Assembly (NCBI GenBank): GCA_914767715.1 | Contig: OU612067.1 | Location: 28,186,162 to 28,246,161, forward strand | Length of the DNA stretch: 60,000 nucleotides | Direction of reading: 5' to 3' | Source: Membranipora membranacea | Taxonomy: Eukaryota > Bryozoa > Gymnolaemata > Cheilostomatida > Membraniporidae | Shown here: in pieces, positions 12,016 through 22,685 of the stretch | Layout of the letters: each line of letters opens with the position of its first letter | Numbering within the stretch: position 1 is the first letter of the stretch | The notes under the pieces: generated by a model | The model's input: the letters and a program-made list of their open reading frames with translations, nothing else | Told to the model about the DNA's origin: nothing | Databases searched by the model: none | Program-made: the position numbers and the translations under genes

Positions 12016-12260
12016 TCGACCTTAGGTTAAGTCAAGGCAAGATAACTCTTAATTACAGTCGTGATGTTTTGCTACAACTCTCTAACCATAAATGTTTTGA
12101 CACTGTGAAAAGCATAGCACCTCACATTCCATCAGCCTTAGTACATCGACAACGGGGCAAACGTGGAGGTAAGAATAGAAAAGCTGTTGTTCAGAAAAAG
12201 CTCTGTCTACCGGCTCTCGTGCTTGCTAATGCAAGATCAATAAACAATAAAGGTGCTTAA

Positions 12261-14786
12261 CTTGCTGCTCTAATTAATTACCATTATGCATATAAGAATG
12301 CCAGTGCAAGCGCTATAACAGAGACCTGGCTTCATCAAGATATTGAGGATAATCATGTGGCGATTGACAGGTTTGATGTATTCCAAGCAGACCGTGACTT
12401 TGCTGCCTGTGATAAAAGCAGGGGTGGTGGTTGTATGTGGCTAATAAGGAGAGAGTGGTGTACAAATACATCAGTTAACAGGTGCTTCCTCTCTAAGGAT
12501 TTAGAACTCTTACATCTTAAGTGCCGACCCCACTTTCTCCCAAGAGAGATAAATGTCATCCACCTCTTTGCAATATATATCCCACCTGATGCTGACAAGA
12601 AAGCTGCCTCTGATAAAATAGATGGTTTTGTTGAAACTTGTGTAATCAACCACCCAGACTCGGCCATAATAATTGTTGGCGATTTTAACAAGGCAAAACT
12701 TAAGTCCCGACTGTTCCAACACGTCACAATAAATACCAGAGAGGATCGTCGATTGGACTTGTGCTACTCAAATTTAAAATATGCATTTAAGTCTTACAAA
12801 CTCCCACCACTTGGCTCATCAGACCATAACGCTGTGCAGTTGGTCCCGACATATGTACCAAAACAACGTACACAAAGGAAACAGAAGGTCACCAAGCAGG
12901 TCATGGACGATGAAACGATCGATAAATGCAAAGCCTCGTTTGATACAACTGACTGGTCACTGTTCATAACACCAGGACAAATCGATCAAACAGTTGAAGC
13001 GACAACCAATTACATCAATATTGTCGTAAGCTCAAACTGTACAACCAAGCAGTTTTATACCAACACCAATCAAAAGCCATGGATAACGAAGGAGATTAAA
13101 AAGCTGTTAGATGCCAAACAAATCGCCATGAAGACCAATGATAAAGTTAGAATGAAACAGCTTCAATCACAATTAAAAAAACTGATCGAAAAAGAGAAAC
13201 TAAAATACAAAAGCAAGACACTGGATAAAATGTCAACAGATATCAAGCTGGCGTGGAAGGGCATAAAATCTATGTCAAACCTATCCAGTAAAACCACCAG
13301 TAACTTTGACCTGATGCAACCAACTGAGCAGACCAAATTAGCAGATGACCTCAATCAATTCTACACGAGATTCAACAATCCTGATCTAACTGAAGCGGCA
13401 GCTGAGCCTCCTGATCCACCTGATCCCGAACCACCTGATGCTGACCCACCACCTGATATCAGCATAGAAGAAGTACGAGAGCAGTTTAGACAGTGTAATC
13501 CATCCAAAGCAGCTGGTCCAGACAACATCTCAACCAGAGTATTAAAAGACTGTTACTTTGAACTTGCTCCTATTTTTTGTGAAATTTTTAATTTATGTTT
13601 AAAGACTGGTACTCTTCCAAATTTATGGAAACTATCAGCAATCACACCACTTCCTAAGAAGCCAAATCCATCGTGCAATAATGATTACAGACCAATAGCG
13701 TTAACATCTGTGGTGATGAAGTGTTTTGAGAAAATTTTAAAATCAAGACTTTTAAGTATTATAGCCCTAGATGACTGTCAATTTGCGTACAAAAAGAACC
13801 GAAGTACCAAAGACGCATGTATTAGTATTGATTATTTTTTTGCTCGAATTTTATTTGTTGATTTTACATCCGCTTTTAACACTATTGTACCTAAGATTTT
13901 AATTGAAAAGCTGAAAGCCATGAATGTTCCTCACTATTTACTGTCAATTATTAAAGCTTTTCTTGTTGACCACCAGCAATTTGTAAATGTTGGAAATGCC
14001 CAATCTAAAAAGCTGAGCTGTGATATTGGCTGCCCACAAGGCTCTGTTTTATCTCCTATTTTGTTTTCTGTATACACTGATTTTATCAAATCTAACTGTG
14101 ATAATGTGAAGATTTTTAAATATGCTGATGACATGGCCATCATAGGACTATTGAATTTTAAAGAGCCAACTATATCTCAAAACTATTTTGATGCCATACA
14201 ACATTTTACTGAGCAATGTTCCTCTGTTAATCTTATTCTTAACACAGCGAAAACCAAAGAGACGGTTGTGAATTTTAGCAAATCTTGTGCCTTATACAAC
14301 TATATTTTTATAAATGGTAATCCAATAGAGAAGGTAGATAGTTTTAAAAACCTAGGTACATTTTTCGACTGTGATCTTAAATGGTGCTCAAACACTGAAT
14401 ATGTCTATAGTAAACTAAAGAAAAGATTTTACGCTTTTTCTAGATTCAAACATTATAAACCTAACCAGTATCAACAACACAATTTTATCCAATCACTGAT
14501 CCAACCCATTTTTACCTATAATATTGAACTCTGGTACACTGGTGCTACAGAAAGACAAAAGAATATGCTTTTAAGTCCGTTTTTAAAAAACAGCTACATT
14601 TTTGACGCTGCCTGTTTTGTTGACATGAGTATTTTTAATTTAGCTCAACATTTTATCGCTGATGATAGACACATCTTACGCAATTGTTATAAAAGTAATC
14701 GTAAATATTTTATCATGCCAAAAACTAGAACATCAAGATTTTTGTGCAGCTTTGTGCCTTTTAGTATTCGTCTTTTAAATAACTGA
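12261..14786 (+). CDS. LINE endonuclease-reverse transcriptase ORF
   Basis: The frame is open from just after an in-frame TAA (12258-12260) to TGA 14784-14786. The same frame continues upstream of that stop with VLANARSINNK, so one stop splits the ORF. The endonuclease carries ITETWLH (before 12361), GGGCMWLI, AIIIVGDFN and SSDHNAVQLVP. A linker with KPWITKEI and a DPPDPEPPDADPPP stretch follows. The reverse transcriptase carries CNPSKAAGPDNIS, DYRPIALTSVVMKCFEK, ILFVDFTSAFNTI, GCPQGSVLSPILFSVY and KYADDMAIIG (YADD at 14121-14132). About a dozen residues expected before ILFVDF seem to be missing in frame near 13845. It is probably inactive, though still mostly readable. Confidence 0.85.
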   Translation, partial: LAALINYHYAYKNASASAITETWLHQDIEDNHVAIDRFDVFQADRDFAACDKSRGGGCMWLIRREWCTNTSVNRCFLSKDLELLHLKCRPHFLPREINVIHLFAIYIPPDADKKAASDKIDGFVETCVINHPDSAIIIVGDFNKAKLKSRLFQHVTINTREDRRLDLCYSNLKYAFKSYKLPPLGSSDHNAVQLVPTYVPKQRTQRKQKVTKQVMDDETIDKCKASFDTTDWSLFITPGQIDQTVEATTNYINIVVSSNCTTKQFYTNTNQKPWITKEIKKLLDAKQIAMKTNDKVRMKQLQSQLKKLIEKEKLKYKSKTLDKMSTDIKLAWKGIKSMSNLSSKTTSNFDLMQPTEQTKLADDLNQFYTRFNNPDLTEAAAEPPDPPDPEPPDADPPPDISIEEVREQFRQCNPSKAAGPDNISTRVLKDCYFELAPIFCEIFNLCLKTGTLPNLWKLSAITPLPKKPNPSCNNDYRPIALTSVVMKCFEKILKSRLLSIIALDDCQFAYKKNRSTKDACISIDYFFARILFVDFTSAFNTIVPKILIEKLKAMNVPHYLLSIIKAFLVDHQQFVNVGNAQSKKLSCDIGCPQGSVLSPILFSVYTDFIKSNCDNVKIFKYADDMAIIGLLNFKEPTISQNYFDAIQHFTEQCSSVNLILNTAKTKETVVNFSKSCALYNYIFINGNPIEKVDSFKNLGTFFDCDLKWCSNTEYVYSKLKKRFYAFSRFKHYKPNQYQQHNFIQSLIQPIFTYNIELWYTGATERQKNMLLSPFLKNSYIFDAACFVDMSIFNLAQHFIADDRHILRNCYKSNRKYFIMPKTRTSRFLCSFVPFSIRLLNN

Positions 14787-14843
14787 GAGAGATATGGCTC
14801 ACGCCTAAATTGTAATGTGTTTCTAACACAATTACCAAAATAA

Positions 14844-14933
14844 ATTCACTTCATTCACTTCATTCACTTCATTCACTTCATTCACTTCATTCACTTCATT
14901 CACTTCATTCACTTCATTCACTTCATTCACTTC
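14844..14933 (+). repeat. (ATTCACTTC)10 LINE tail
   Basis: Ten uninterrupted copies of ATTCACTTC begin 57 bases after the LINE stop codon and mark the element's 3' end. CR1-group elements are known to end in short tandem repeats rather than poly(A). Confidence 0.95.
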
Positions 14934-15654
14934 ATCTCTCTGTAGTGTTTTTATATTTGTAAATATGTTCTGTAGAAGTAGCGTAGTGTGCCCCCAATGT
15001 GTCTCGCTTCCTCGTAGCGGTGGGTGGGTGATGAATTATTAGGAAACATGGCTCCTCTCCTCAGCAGAATTATAGTCTAATACAGAAATGTGGCATTGAT
15101 CATCAGTTAGGCGAGATACATGCTATCTTATGGCATCTTTGAAGAGAGTTGGGTGGTCTTCCTACTTATACAGCTACACATGCAAACAGAGCATAGTAGA
15201 ACTTCATGTAATTTGCACCATTTATAAATTATTGCCTGCAACAAACTCTCATGATCAGGAAACATGAGAAATATAAATTTGACATTGGAAACTATGGAAC
15301 AAGATGTAAGATTTTATATGTAAGATGTAAGTCTTTATATCGAGCAGGAGTTTTTTTCTCTCTTCTTTTACCCTCATCCTCTGTCTCATGAGAGCTAGTG
15401 TCAAGGGATTTGTAGCAATTGTCAAAACTGGCTGGAACAATAGATTAGAAACAAAATCAACATCGATTACCTTGGGTCTAAGCAGCGTCCATAATTATAA
15501 TACTGATAATACGTAATATTATTTTGTGTACAAAGATTTTTAAAGATAACCTTTGATCAAATTTTCACCAGTTGCGAGGGACACCCAAGTCCATGTATCT
15601 CTACATTGCCCAACATATAAAATATCCGTAAATTTTAGAACATTTAGTGTTACA
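14934..15654. other. no gene seen
   Basis: Flanking AT-rich DNA after the LINE. No motif or convincing open frame. Confidence 0.45.
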
Positions 15655-15800
15655 GAAGTGATTTAGTGTTAATCCTGTCCAATCCTTGTCTGGGATAGGT
15701 TGCTTCATCATGAGGGACTTGCTGAACCCAGGAGGCCACATCACCAGTGCTTTTTCTCGATCAACCCAAACTTCAGGGATGACGTCCTCCATTATGAGCT
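15655..15800 (-). CDS. candidate exon with a WPP-type motif
   Basis: The minus-strand peptide MEDVIPEVWVDREKALVMWP continues with PGFSKSLMMKQPIPDKDWTG. The pattern V-x-P-x-x-W then W-P-P then a P-D-K-x-W block resembles a short N-terminal domain found in many uncharacterised animal proteins that begin with a requirement for an aromatic pair before WPP. I cannot name the family. No clear donor was found, and the surrounding sequence has no matching exon, so it may be an isolated relic. Confidence 0.3.
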
Positions 15801-16035
15801 CATTTTTTTAGCCAAGAAGCTTTGTACTGTTATATTTCTAGTATGAGAATGATAGGATTATGCATGTGTTCTATTTTTTCAGATACACCTACGCCTATCT
15901 CTGTGGCCTAGTCAGCAAGGCTGGATGAACACTCAAGGAGATCGAAATAAAGTTATTACTGGTTATGTGATTCTAAGTTCACGTTATTACGAGAAAAAAT
16001 ATATTGCAATCTTGTAATCTTACACGTTCACCAAC

Positions 16036-16320
16036 GTGAGGTGTTCATTATACAGAGACTTTGGCCGCATTGAGAAAAGAAGAAAGAAAAAGGACTGTGT
16101 GACTTTACCATCAAAATCAGTAACTGGTATTGCGGCATTTCGGGGGGTTCGATTCCAACTTGGAAAGACGGTGACAAGCCAAACTGCCATGACAGCTGAC
16201 TGTACCACTCCAGTTATCATCTTGAAAAGAGGAATGAAGATGGTGAATCTCACCAACCCTACCAATCTTCACCAGGCCTACCCACCAGGAAACTTCCTTG
16301 CGATCAAAGAGGCTAAATAA
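16036..16320 (+). other. 94-codon open frame, unrecognised
   Basis: An open frame with balanced amino-acid composition (DFGRIEKRRKKKDC, IAAFRGVRFQLGKTV, MTADCTTPVIILKRGMKMVN) ending at TAA 16318-16320. No domain is recognised. It lies 430 bases upstream of the duplicated kinase-like exon and on the same strand, so it may be an upstream exon of that gene. There is no phase evidence for this. Confidence 0.25.
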
Positions 16321-16618
16321 AACGATGTGAAGGCGCTTCTCGCCCAAGTACATCTAGATGCGAGAGTCACAGTTTATGACAAACTTAAACCATATTATAG
16401 TGCTGCCACTGCAGATCTCGTATTATGTCGGATACTAGCAATTTAGCGGTTCGTATTAGGCCACAGTGATATGTCGCGGTGCAAGAAGTACTCAAGTCCA
16501 GAATTTGAGTGAAAAGTACCTAAGTCCATAATTAATTTTTTTGCTCACCCACCTACCGTTTTGAAAAAAGCCCCGTAACTCATGTCAAATGTCAAGTTAA
16601 CACAGTAGTCAAGGAAGT

Positions 16619-17097
16619 GGTGTGACTTAGGCACTTTTAGCGCGAGGCTCTTCAATTCAGAATGAGGTATCTTCAAGCTTTGCAACCTTGGAACAAGCTG
16701 CAGAAGGAAATTTGTGTTAATTTCTACCTGATATTTTCTTACTTTTGTTTTAGATAAAAGAGCATGGGGAACACAGACCGTGAGAATACAAGGGAAAAAC
16801 GTGCATGTGCCAAAGGGGATATATGACAATCAGCTGCCTAGCACTCACAAGATTCTGCGACCGCTGATGCAGAAACTGTTATCCAGCTTGATGGAGTGCA
16901 AACACGAGAGGCGGCCTTCTGCCAAGGCTATTCTGGGACGGCTTGATGAAATGCGCTAACATACGGACAATATATTTATTTATATACAGACCAGTGTAAA
17001 TAAAAACAAAATATACTGTGGCTAAAATATGATAATTAATACATATTGTGAAGAGGATAATATGGCAACGCTACTCTGCATTGACATTAGCTAAAAC
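16619..17097 (+). repeat. tandem duplication, copy 1 (offset 516 bp)
   Basis: A block of about 480 bp that recurs at 17135-17613 in the same orientation with an offset of exactly 516 bp. It spans a gene tail with an intron end and a terminal exon, and also the first 130 or so bases of the dispersed composite repeat described at 17481 (starting GGACAATAT). Confidence 0.9.
16754..16959 (+). CDS. kinase-like terminal exon (copy 1, intact)
   Basis: The exon starts after a TTTTAG acceptor and is open to TAA 16957-16959. The peptide begins RAWGTQTVRIQGKNVHVPKG and ends LSSLMECKHERRPSAKAILG then RLDEMR. The ending matches the last helices of many protein kinase domains, where a C...P-x-x-RPS-x-x-x-I-L-x-x-L pattern closes the C-lobe (subdomain XI). 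The catalytic core is not seen nearby, so the function is inferred from this tail only. The exon is duplicated 516 bp downstream in a broken form. Confidence 0.4.
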
Positions 17098-17134
17098 TTT
17101 AAACCTCTAATGAGCTGCTGATGGAATTGGACAT

Positions 17135-17613
17135 GGTGTGACTTAGGCACTTTTAGCGCTAGGCTCTTCAATTCAGAATGAGGTATCTTCAAGCTTGGCA
17201 ACCTTGGAACAAGCTGCAGAAGGAAATTTGTGTTAATTTCTACCTGATATTTTCTTACTTTTGTTTTAGATAAAAGAGCATGGGGAACACAGACCGTGTG
17301 AATACAAGGGAAAAACATGCATGTGCCAAAGGGGATATTATGACAATCAGCTGCCTAGCACTCACAAGATTCTGCCACCGCTGATGCAGAAACTGTTATC
17401 CAGCTTGATGGAGTGCAAACACGAGAGGCGGCCTTCTGCCAAGGCCATTCGGGACGGCTTGATGAAATGTGCTAACATACGGACAATATGTTTATTTATA
17501 TACAGATCAGTGTAAATAAAAACAAAATATACTGTGGCTAAAATATGATAATAAATACATGTGAAGAGGATAATATGGCAACGCTACTCTGCATTGACAT
17601 TAGCTAAAACTGT
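17135..17613 (+). repeat. tandem duplication, copy 2
   Basis: The second copy of the 480-bp block at 16619-17097. It differs by scattered substitutions and single-base indels, two of which shift and then restore the reading frame of the exon. Confidence 0.9.
17270..17475 (+). pseudogene. kinase-like terminal exon (copy 2, broken)
   Basis: The same exon as 16754-16959, with AGA changed to TGA at 17299-17301. An extra T near 17337 shifts the frame (GGATATTATG for GGATATATG), and a missing base near 17451 shifts it again. The broken copy shows the duplication is not recent. Confidence 0.65.
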
Positions 17614-19395
17614 ACATGACATATCTGTAAATAAAATATTTTTGGGAACGTTTACATTTGGAAAGTTGACAAGCTATCAATTCTTTATTTAACTTTTTTG
17701 ACTTTGCTAGTCTGGGTAAATTATGTACATACATGTGTGTAGTAAAACAAGATATTGAAATATTTGTGCACAATATATTATGATTTATACATATATACAA
17801 TATATCAATTTTATATGTATTTGCGACTATATACTGTTAGTTAAAATTCAATCACTGTGCAAGCTAGGATTTTCGTACTAAATACATTGTTTTGAGAGTT
17901 TTTAACTAATTAGTTGGTTGGTATTTGTTACAATACATGAGATTTCAGCTATATCTGATAAATTTATTTATTACATAAGGTACTGTCTGTTATTCTTATA
18001 AAGCTCCTTGCAGTTCTCCTTGGTTGGTCTTAACATTAAATGAGCCATGATCGCTCTATCAACCATCAAGGCTCTGCAGGAAAGATGGAATCAGAGGGTG
18101 CTGCGAGTTTTAGGCGGTCTGCAAGGACAAATATGGGCTACGATATACATAATATCTAGGAGACGGAGACACCAAAGCCTTCACGTCGGTGAATGGTGAC
18201 AACATCTATGGGAATGACACTAATGCTGAAAAGTTGGAATGTACTGGGCACGTTCAGAAGCGTACGGGAAAGGCGTTGTACAGAGTTGTTGCTGACCAGA
18301 AAACCAAGAAGTTCGTGGTGAACTCAGCTGGTACCCTTCTCCACAAAGCCTTCGCAAACAAATCTAGAGATGAGAAAATGTACAGTGGGATAGGGGGTGT
18401 CCAGAGACTAAACAAACAAAAAAAACCTCAATTCAAGGCCACTATGGGGCGACTGTTCGGAATAAACGTACTGTAGAGGAGATGAAAGCTTCTATATGGG
18501 CCATCTACCACCATCGAGCTGGGAACCACTCATCATATCCAGACTGGTTTCTAACATTATTCGCCCGGTATTCGAGAGACTCACTAAGTAAATGTGAGGT
18601 GGAGCACAAAATGCAAACGAGTTGTTCCAGCATGAAATTTGGAACAACTGTCCAAAAGACGTATTCTGTAATGAGAAACGTTTGTCGCTAGCCACAGCTT
18701 CAGCAACCTGTACAATGAAGGAACGATCGGTCTCACTAAGCTGTATGAAGAACTAGATCTGAAATTCAGTGAAAACCTACTACTGTTCGCAAAAGTTCGC
18801 TACCGGCCGCGTCTGGCATCAGGCGCCACTGCATACTCTGATGACAAAAAAAACAATTAGAAAAGCCACGAGGTAGAACCAGGCCATTCCAGAACTAGTA
18901 CATATCAGTTGGGAGGTTTCTGAATCATTTTTTTAATCCAGTTCGCTTACAAATTTCACTATTATTGTAAATATTACAAAATTTTCAAATCAATTTCTCA
19001 CAGATTGTAAAGTTTAAATTTCTTCTTCTTCACAGTGGCCATGACTCCTCTGAACCAGCGGAAGAGAGATGTAAGAGGAAACAGAAGGTGGTGAGTCCAT
19101 CCCATCAACCAAGTGAAAGATGGAGAAGGTGCCTGAACATTGTTGGTAGAAAGGTTTCGTACAGAACTCTCAGACAAGCGCACACAGTGTATGAGAGTAT
19201 CCAAACAAAACGTTGATGAGCTACTCACTCATATGGGGCCAGCAATTGAAAAAGCAGACACACAGCTAAGAAAGGCCATCCCAACTGACCAAAGACTATG
19301 TGTGAAACTCTTTTGTCTGGCAACTGATGATTCCTTCACAACCTTGGCACCGCTGTTCAGGATGGGTGAATCAACTGTCAGATCGATAGTATATG
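17481..19395 (+). repeat. composite Mutator + Harbinger unit, copy 1
   Basis: About 1.9 kb that recurs at 32904-34790 in the same orientation. It begins GGACAATATG.TTTATTTATATACAGA and continues as AT-rich non-coding DNA with a shared GTACATACATGTGTGTAGTA segment. It then contains a Mutator-like transposase relic and the first part of a PIF/Harbinger transposase. Homology stops near GATCGATAGT(A/G)TATG at 19395 and 34790. Both transposase parts lie the same distance apart in the two copies, so they moved or were duplicated as one block. Confidence 0.85.
18080..18890 (+). pseudogene. Mutator-like transposase relic (copy 1)
   Basis: In order the blocks are: MESEGAASFRRS; YLGDGDTKAFTSVNGDNIYG; KLECTGHVQKRTGKALYRVV; a zone ending IGGVQRLNKQ; QGHYGATVRNKRTVEEMKAS then IWAIYHHRAGN; and NANELFQHEIWNNCPKDVFC after a frame change. 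These match the conserved order of the animal Mutator-like transposase family (GDGD, then G-H-x-QKR-x-G, then YYG-x-A-x-R-N, then N-E-x-x-x-x-x-I-W-x-x-CPK). Frame changes near 18425 and 18590 break it. The copy at 33470 is independent in its damage. Confidence 0.75.
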
Positions 19396-20335
19396 AGACT
19401 AGCCAGGCTTTATGGGACACCATGGCTATAGAGTACTTAAAAAACTCCTCAGATTGATAACGACTGGCGAAAGGTGGCCACTGGATTTGAGTGACAGTGG
19501 AAATTCCCACTGTGTTGGCACCATAGATGGAAACACTGCAATGTACAGGTCAGTTCTGCTTCAATCTAGGCCTGCTCAAACTTAAAAAAAAAAAAACTTG
19601 GTTTCAGGAAATTCAGGAACTTCAAGTCAATCTTTGAAGAACAATGTATTTGATATTGTAATCATAAGATACAATGCCAAGCTCACACCATCACTGATAA
19701 AAGTTGGGCTATCATTACTCTCAGTTCTTTTCTTGTATCATATGTTTCAGGCGTCTCTCAACTCAGGAAGTGAATACTTCGATTGTAAGAAAACTTTTAG
19801 TCTTGTTTTGATGGCGTTGTGCCACTCTCTCTATCGATTTGTAATTGTTGATATGGGCAATGGGCTGTGATGGAGGAACTTTGGGCCAATGCAGCTTAAC
19901 CCAGAAGCTATCCAGTGGAGAGTTAAAACTTCCACCCAAGGCTAAAATACTAGGTAATCAAAAATGTGTATGATAATCGATTGATGATAACTTTTCATGA
20001 AGCTTATTCATTATTGATTTCTTGTTTCTTCAGTACCCTTTTAACTGAGCCAAACACCTCACATCCACCATAGAAATTAGGCTGAATAAAAAGGTTTTGC
20101 TCAAAACGCCACCCCCCCCCTTATAATTCTACTTAAATGCAGAGACATTGGCTGAAGTTTAAATGAGTTTGCAGGAAGTGATAAGGTGGCACCCTTTACA
20201 TTTGTGGCCAATGAAGCTTTCCTCTGAAAACATGTCTGCAGAGACCAATACCAGGAAGAGGTTTGGACAGCTTGCCAAAGAAGGTGTTCAACTACCGTCT
20301 CTCAAGTGCTAGAAGAACAATGATGATATGTGTGA
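19041..20335 (+). pseudogene. PIF/Harbinger (HARBI1-like) transposase relic
   Basis: Conserved blocks lie in order over 1.3 kb. They are NRRWWVHPIN, LVERFRTELSDKRTQCMRVS, LTHMGPAIEKADTQLRKAIP, CLATDDSFTTLAPLFRMGES, then VATGFE and GTIDGNT (D at 19527-19529), CDGGTLGQCSL with LPPKAKILG (19845-19951), FVANEAF (20201-20217) and KKVFNYRLSSARRT (20277-20318). This is the DDE_Tnp_4 layout. The second catalytic position, normally D in D-E-A-F, is N here (AAT 20210-20212). Frames shift at several points. The AT-rich gaps between blocks may be introns or insertions. The second copy at 34430 keeps only the first third. Confidence 0.75.
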
Positions 20336-22258
20336 TCTGTGCTAATATGCTAGTAAATTGTAGTTATGTTCCCTTTTATTTTATGTTGAGATATCCCATA
20401 ATCCCATGGTCAAGTCATGTGACATGTAGTTTCAGTTTCTTTCATAAAGTTTCAGTTGTTGTTTTGCAATTGTAGTGTGGAGAGGATTTTTCTACTGCCT
20501 TAGTTAGGCTTTGCAGTTCATGAGAATACAACATTCAGTATCTTACATATAATTCAGTGTGTCATATTCTTCAATATGACTTGATGATCTGGATGACTAG
20601 TAAATCGTGTTGACGGGTTGATTTTAATATTTTAGCCTTCATTTTCATGCATAGGAGTATTGCATCATATTTTATAGGTGCCCATGCACTGTTATTTTTC
20701 ATTCCTCTAAGCGAGGGACGGAAACCTCCTTGGGAGCCGTAAGTCAATGTCTGCACCACAACCAACTTTGCTAAATATATGATTTGTACATATATAATTA
20801 TAGTTAATCTTCTATCCGCGTGTATCCAGTGCATGAAGTTGCGTCCCCACAAGTAACAAGGGTACAACTCACAATGATTTAAACCTATAGGATCAAAAGC
20901 AAAAAAGTTATGCAATCGAGATAGAAATTACTAGAAATAGGGTACACTGGACCGATGTGTTAACTTAAATTGCACCATACTCTATGAATATATAATCAAG
21001 GATTTCTGCTGCAGAACAAAGAGACCCTAGTTTCAGAGTTGAGAATCAAGATTATATTGTTACATCCGAGTGAACTGTTGAATAATTTCATTACAGATAT
21101 TATTTCTTCAACCTAATACCACCATCAGGAAAGGTGCACAAGGCATTTAAAGATGCAAACTGAAACCTGCCAGACAAGTTTAATCTGAGATGCAGCGCAC
21201 AAAACAAAGGGAGAAAGAGGTAAACTACAGAGATACAGGTCACTTGTGAGACAACCATTTTGTCAGTATGCAGCGAGTTTGGTTGTTGTTTTCTCATTGG
21301 GCAAAGGTTGTATGGACAGAGGGAAAGGAAAGAAGGAGATAGAAGACACGGTGAACGTGGCATGGGTATATAAAGTTAAGAAGCAGGTTAGGTTTGAGGG
21401 CAGGTTAATTGATTGATTATTATTTTTCATGACTTGATTTGCCGTGTGAGCAAGATACAGCCTTTGAAATCACAACAAACTGAAGTTGTGGGGTCGTTGG
21501 AGTTCAGGCCATCATTTCACCTTGGGAAACAGCCGGATGTCATCCGTCAAAACGTTGACTTGTAATTTGTAAACACGGTGATAAAGCACCGGATGTGACA
21601 TCCCACAAGGCTTTTGTTCATAATCAGAGAGCAGTCGTCTTTCTGTCATAGTGTTGAGAAATTCACATGGACGTGGTTGACTAGTTTCAAAATCAGGTTG
21701 AATTAACAGGACAGGACACATATTCACTTACTGTTTGTTGGCAAAATCTGTCGGATTATAAACTGATACTAAACTCTCTTTCCTCTCAAAGACAATCATT
21801 GTGACAAGAGATGAAATACTAACTAACTAGAATCACCAGACTAGGCATCGCTTGGATAATACTATTCTTAGTCTAAGAGCAACACAATTCCAATGCTCAT
21901 CATGATGAATTTGTCGTACATATGCTCTGGAATTAATAAGTGTGCACAGCAGGGATCGTCACAGAGGCTGCCCAGTGAAGAGAAGTATCAAGTCACCGTT
22001 TCTACATTGCTAGTGCCATTACTCATTGCTGCTCAACTTTGAACTCTGACCCTTGCAATAACACTCAGCTAAGTCTGAAGCCAGCAGCTACTGGGACCAA
22101 GCCTGTTCATATGTGGTTGATGTACAGCTTAGGCACGGTATGTAGTTATTGATAATCTTACTGGCATATACCCAGCTTTTTTGTAGCTGTCTTGTTCAAA
22201 TCATAGCCACCGATAGTAAACTGCCCAGATAGATTCAGGGGGAAATTATGTGATTGCC
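20336..22258. other. no gene recognised
   Basis: AT-rich sequence with scattered short open frames on both strands (for example 20571-20915 and 21512-21727 on minus), none with a motif or paired splice sites. Confidence 0.4.
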
Positions 22259-22685
22259 TTAACGGATTATGCTGTTCCCGCTGAGCAAGTTTTGCATGTA
22301 ATCTGACAAAACAACCAATAAGTTAGTAAAATCATCTCCGCTCTCAACTCTGTGGTAGGGACATTCTACATACTTGCCAAGTGATCTAATTTCAAAAGTG
22401 GGAGATTTCAATTTACAGCGATACTGCACGCCATCGCGGTGCTTGAAGGGTGTAAAGAGCCCGTGCAATCCACCTGGGGGTTCGGGGGCCCCAATGAGGA
22501 CCATTGGAGGGGCAACCCTACAGAAAGGTGTGTCAAACACACTCTCCAAAGTTATGACCGCACAATGTATGACAATGGTGAACATGTTGGGAGGTGGGCC
22601 CAAGGGGAAGAGAGCCTTTGCGACCACCAGGCTAAATGGAGTGGTTCAAGGTCAGTCTCATCAAGTCACAGTGCTACCAGTGTAA
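22259..22685. other. GC-richer island open on both strands
   Basis: A minus-strand frame (22259-22627, 122 codons) and plus-strand frames (22374-22685 and 22439-22702) are open together. The base composition is richer in G and C than the surroundings. The minus frame has FKHRDGVQYRCKLKSPTFEI and VECPYHRVESGDDFTNLL. The plus frame has PPGGSGAPMRTIGGATLQKG and PKGKRAFATTRLNG. I recognise neither and cannot choose between strands. Confidence 0.3.

Larger units (their letters stand above)
12016..14933 (+). mobile_element. nearly full-length CR1-group LINE (Rex1/Babar-like)
   Basis: A non-LTR retrotransposon with one long ORF, a very short 3' UTR and a 3' end made of ten 9-bp repeats, which is how CR1-group LINEs end. 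The 5' edge is set only by the first recognisable coding (SRDVLLQLS, then RQRGKRGG). No ORF1 was seen, so the element is either 5' truncated or its ORF1 has diverged. Assignment to a Rex1/Babar-like lineage rests on memory of the RT motif order and is tentative. Confidence 0.75.

Noticed and set aside
12353-12727. 124-codon minus-strand gene
   Set aside because: It is the antisense shadow of the LINE endonuclease.
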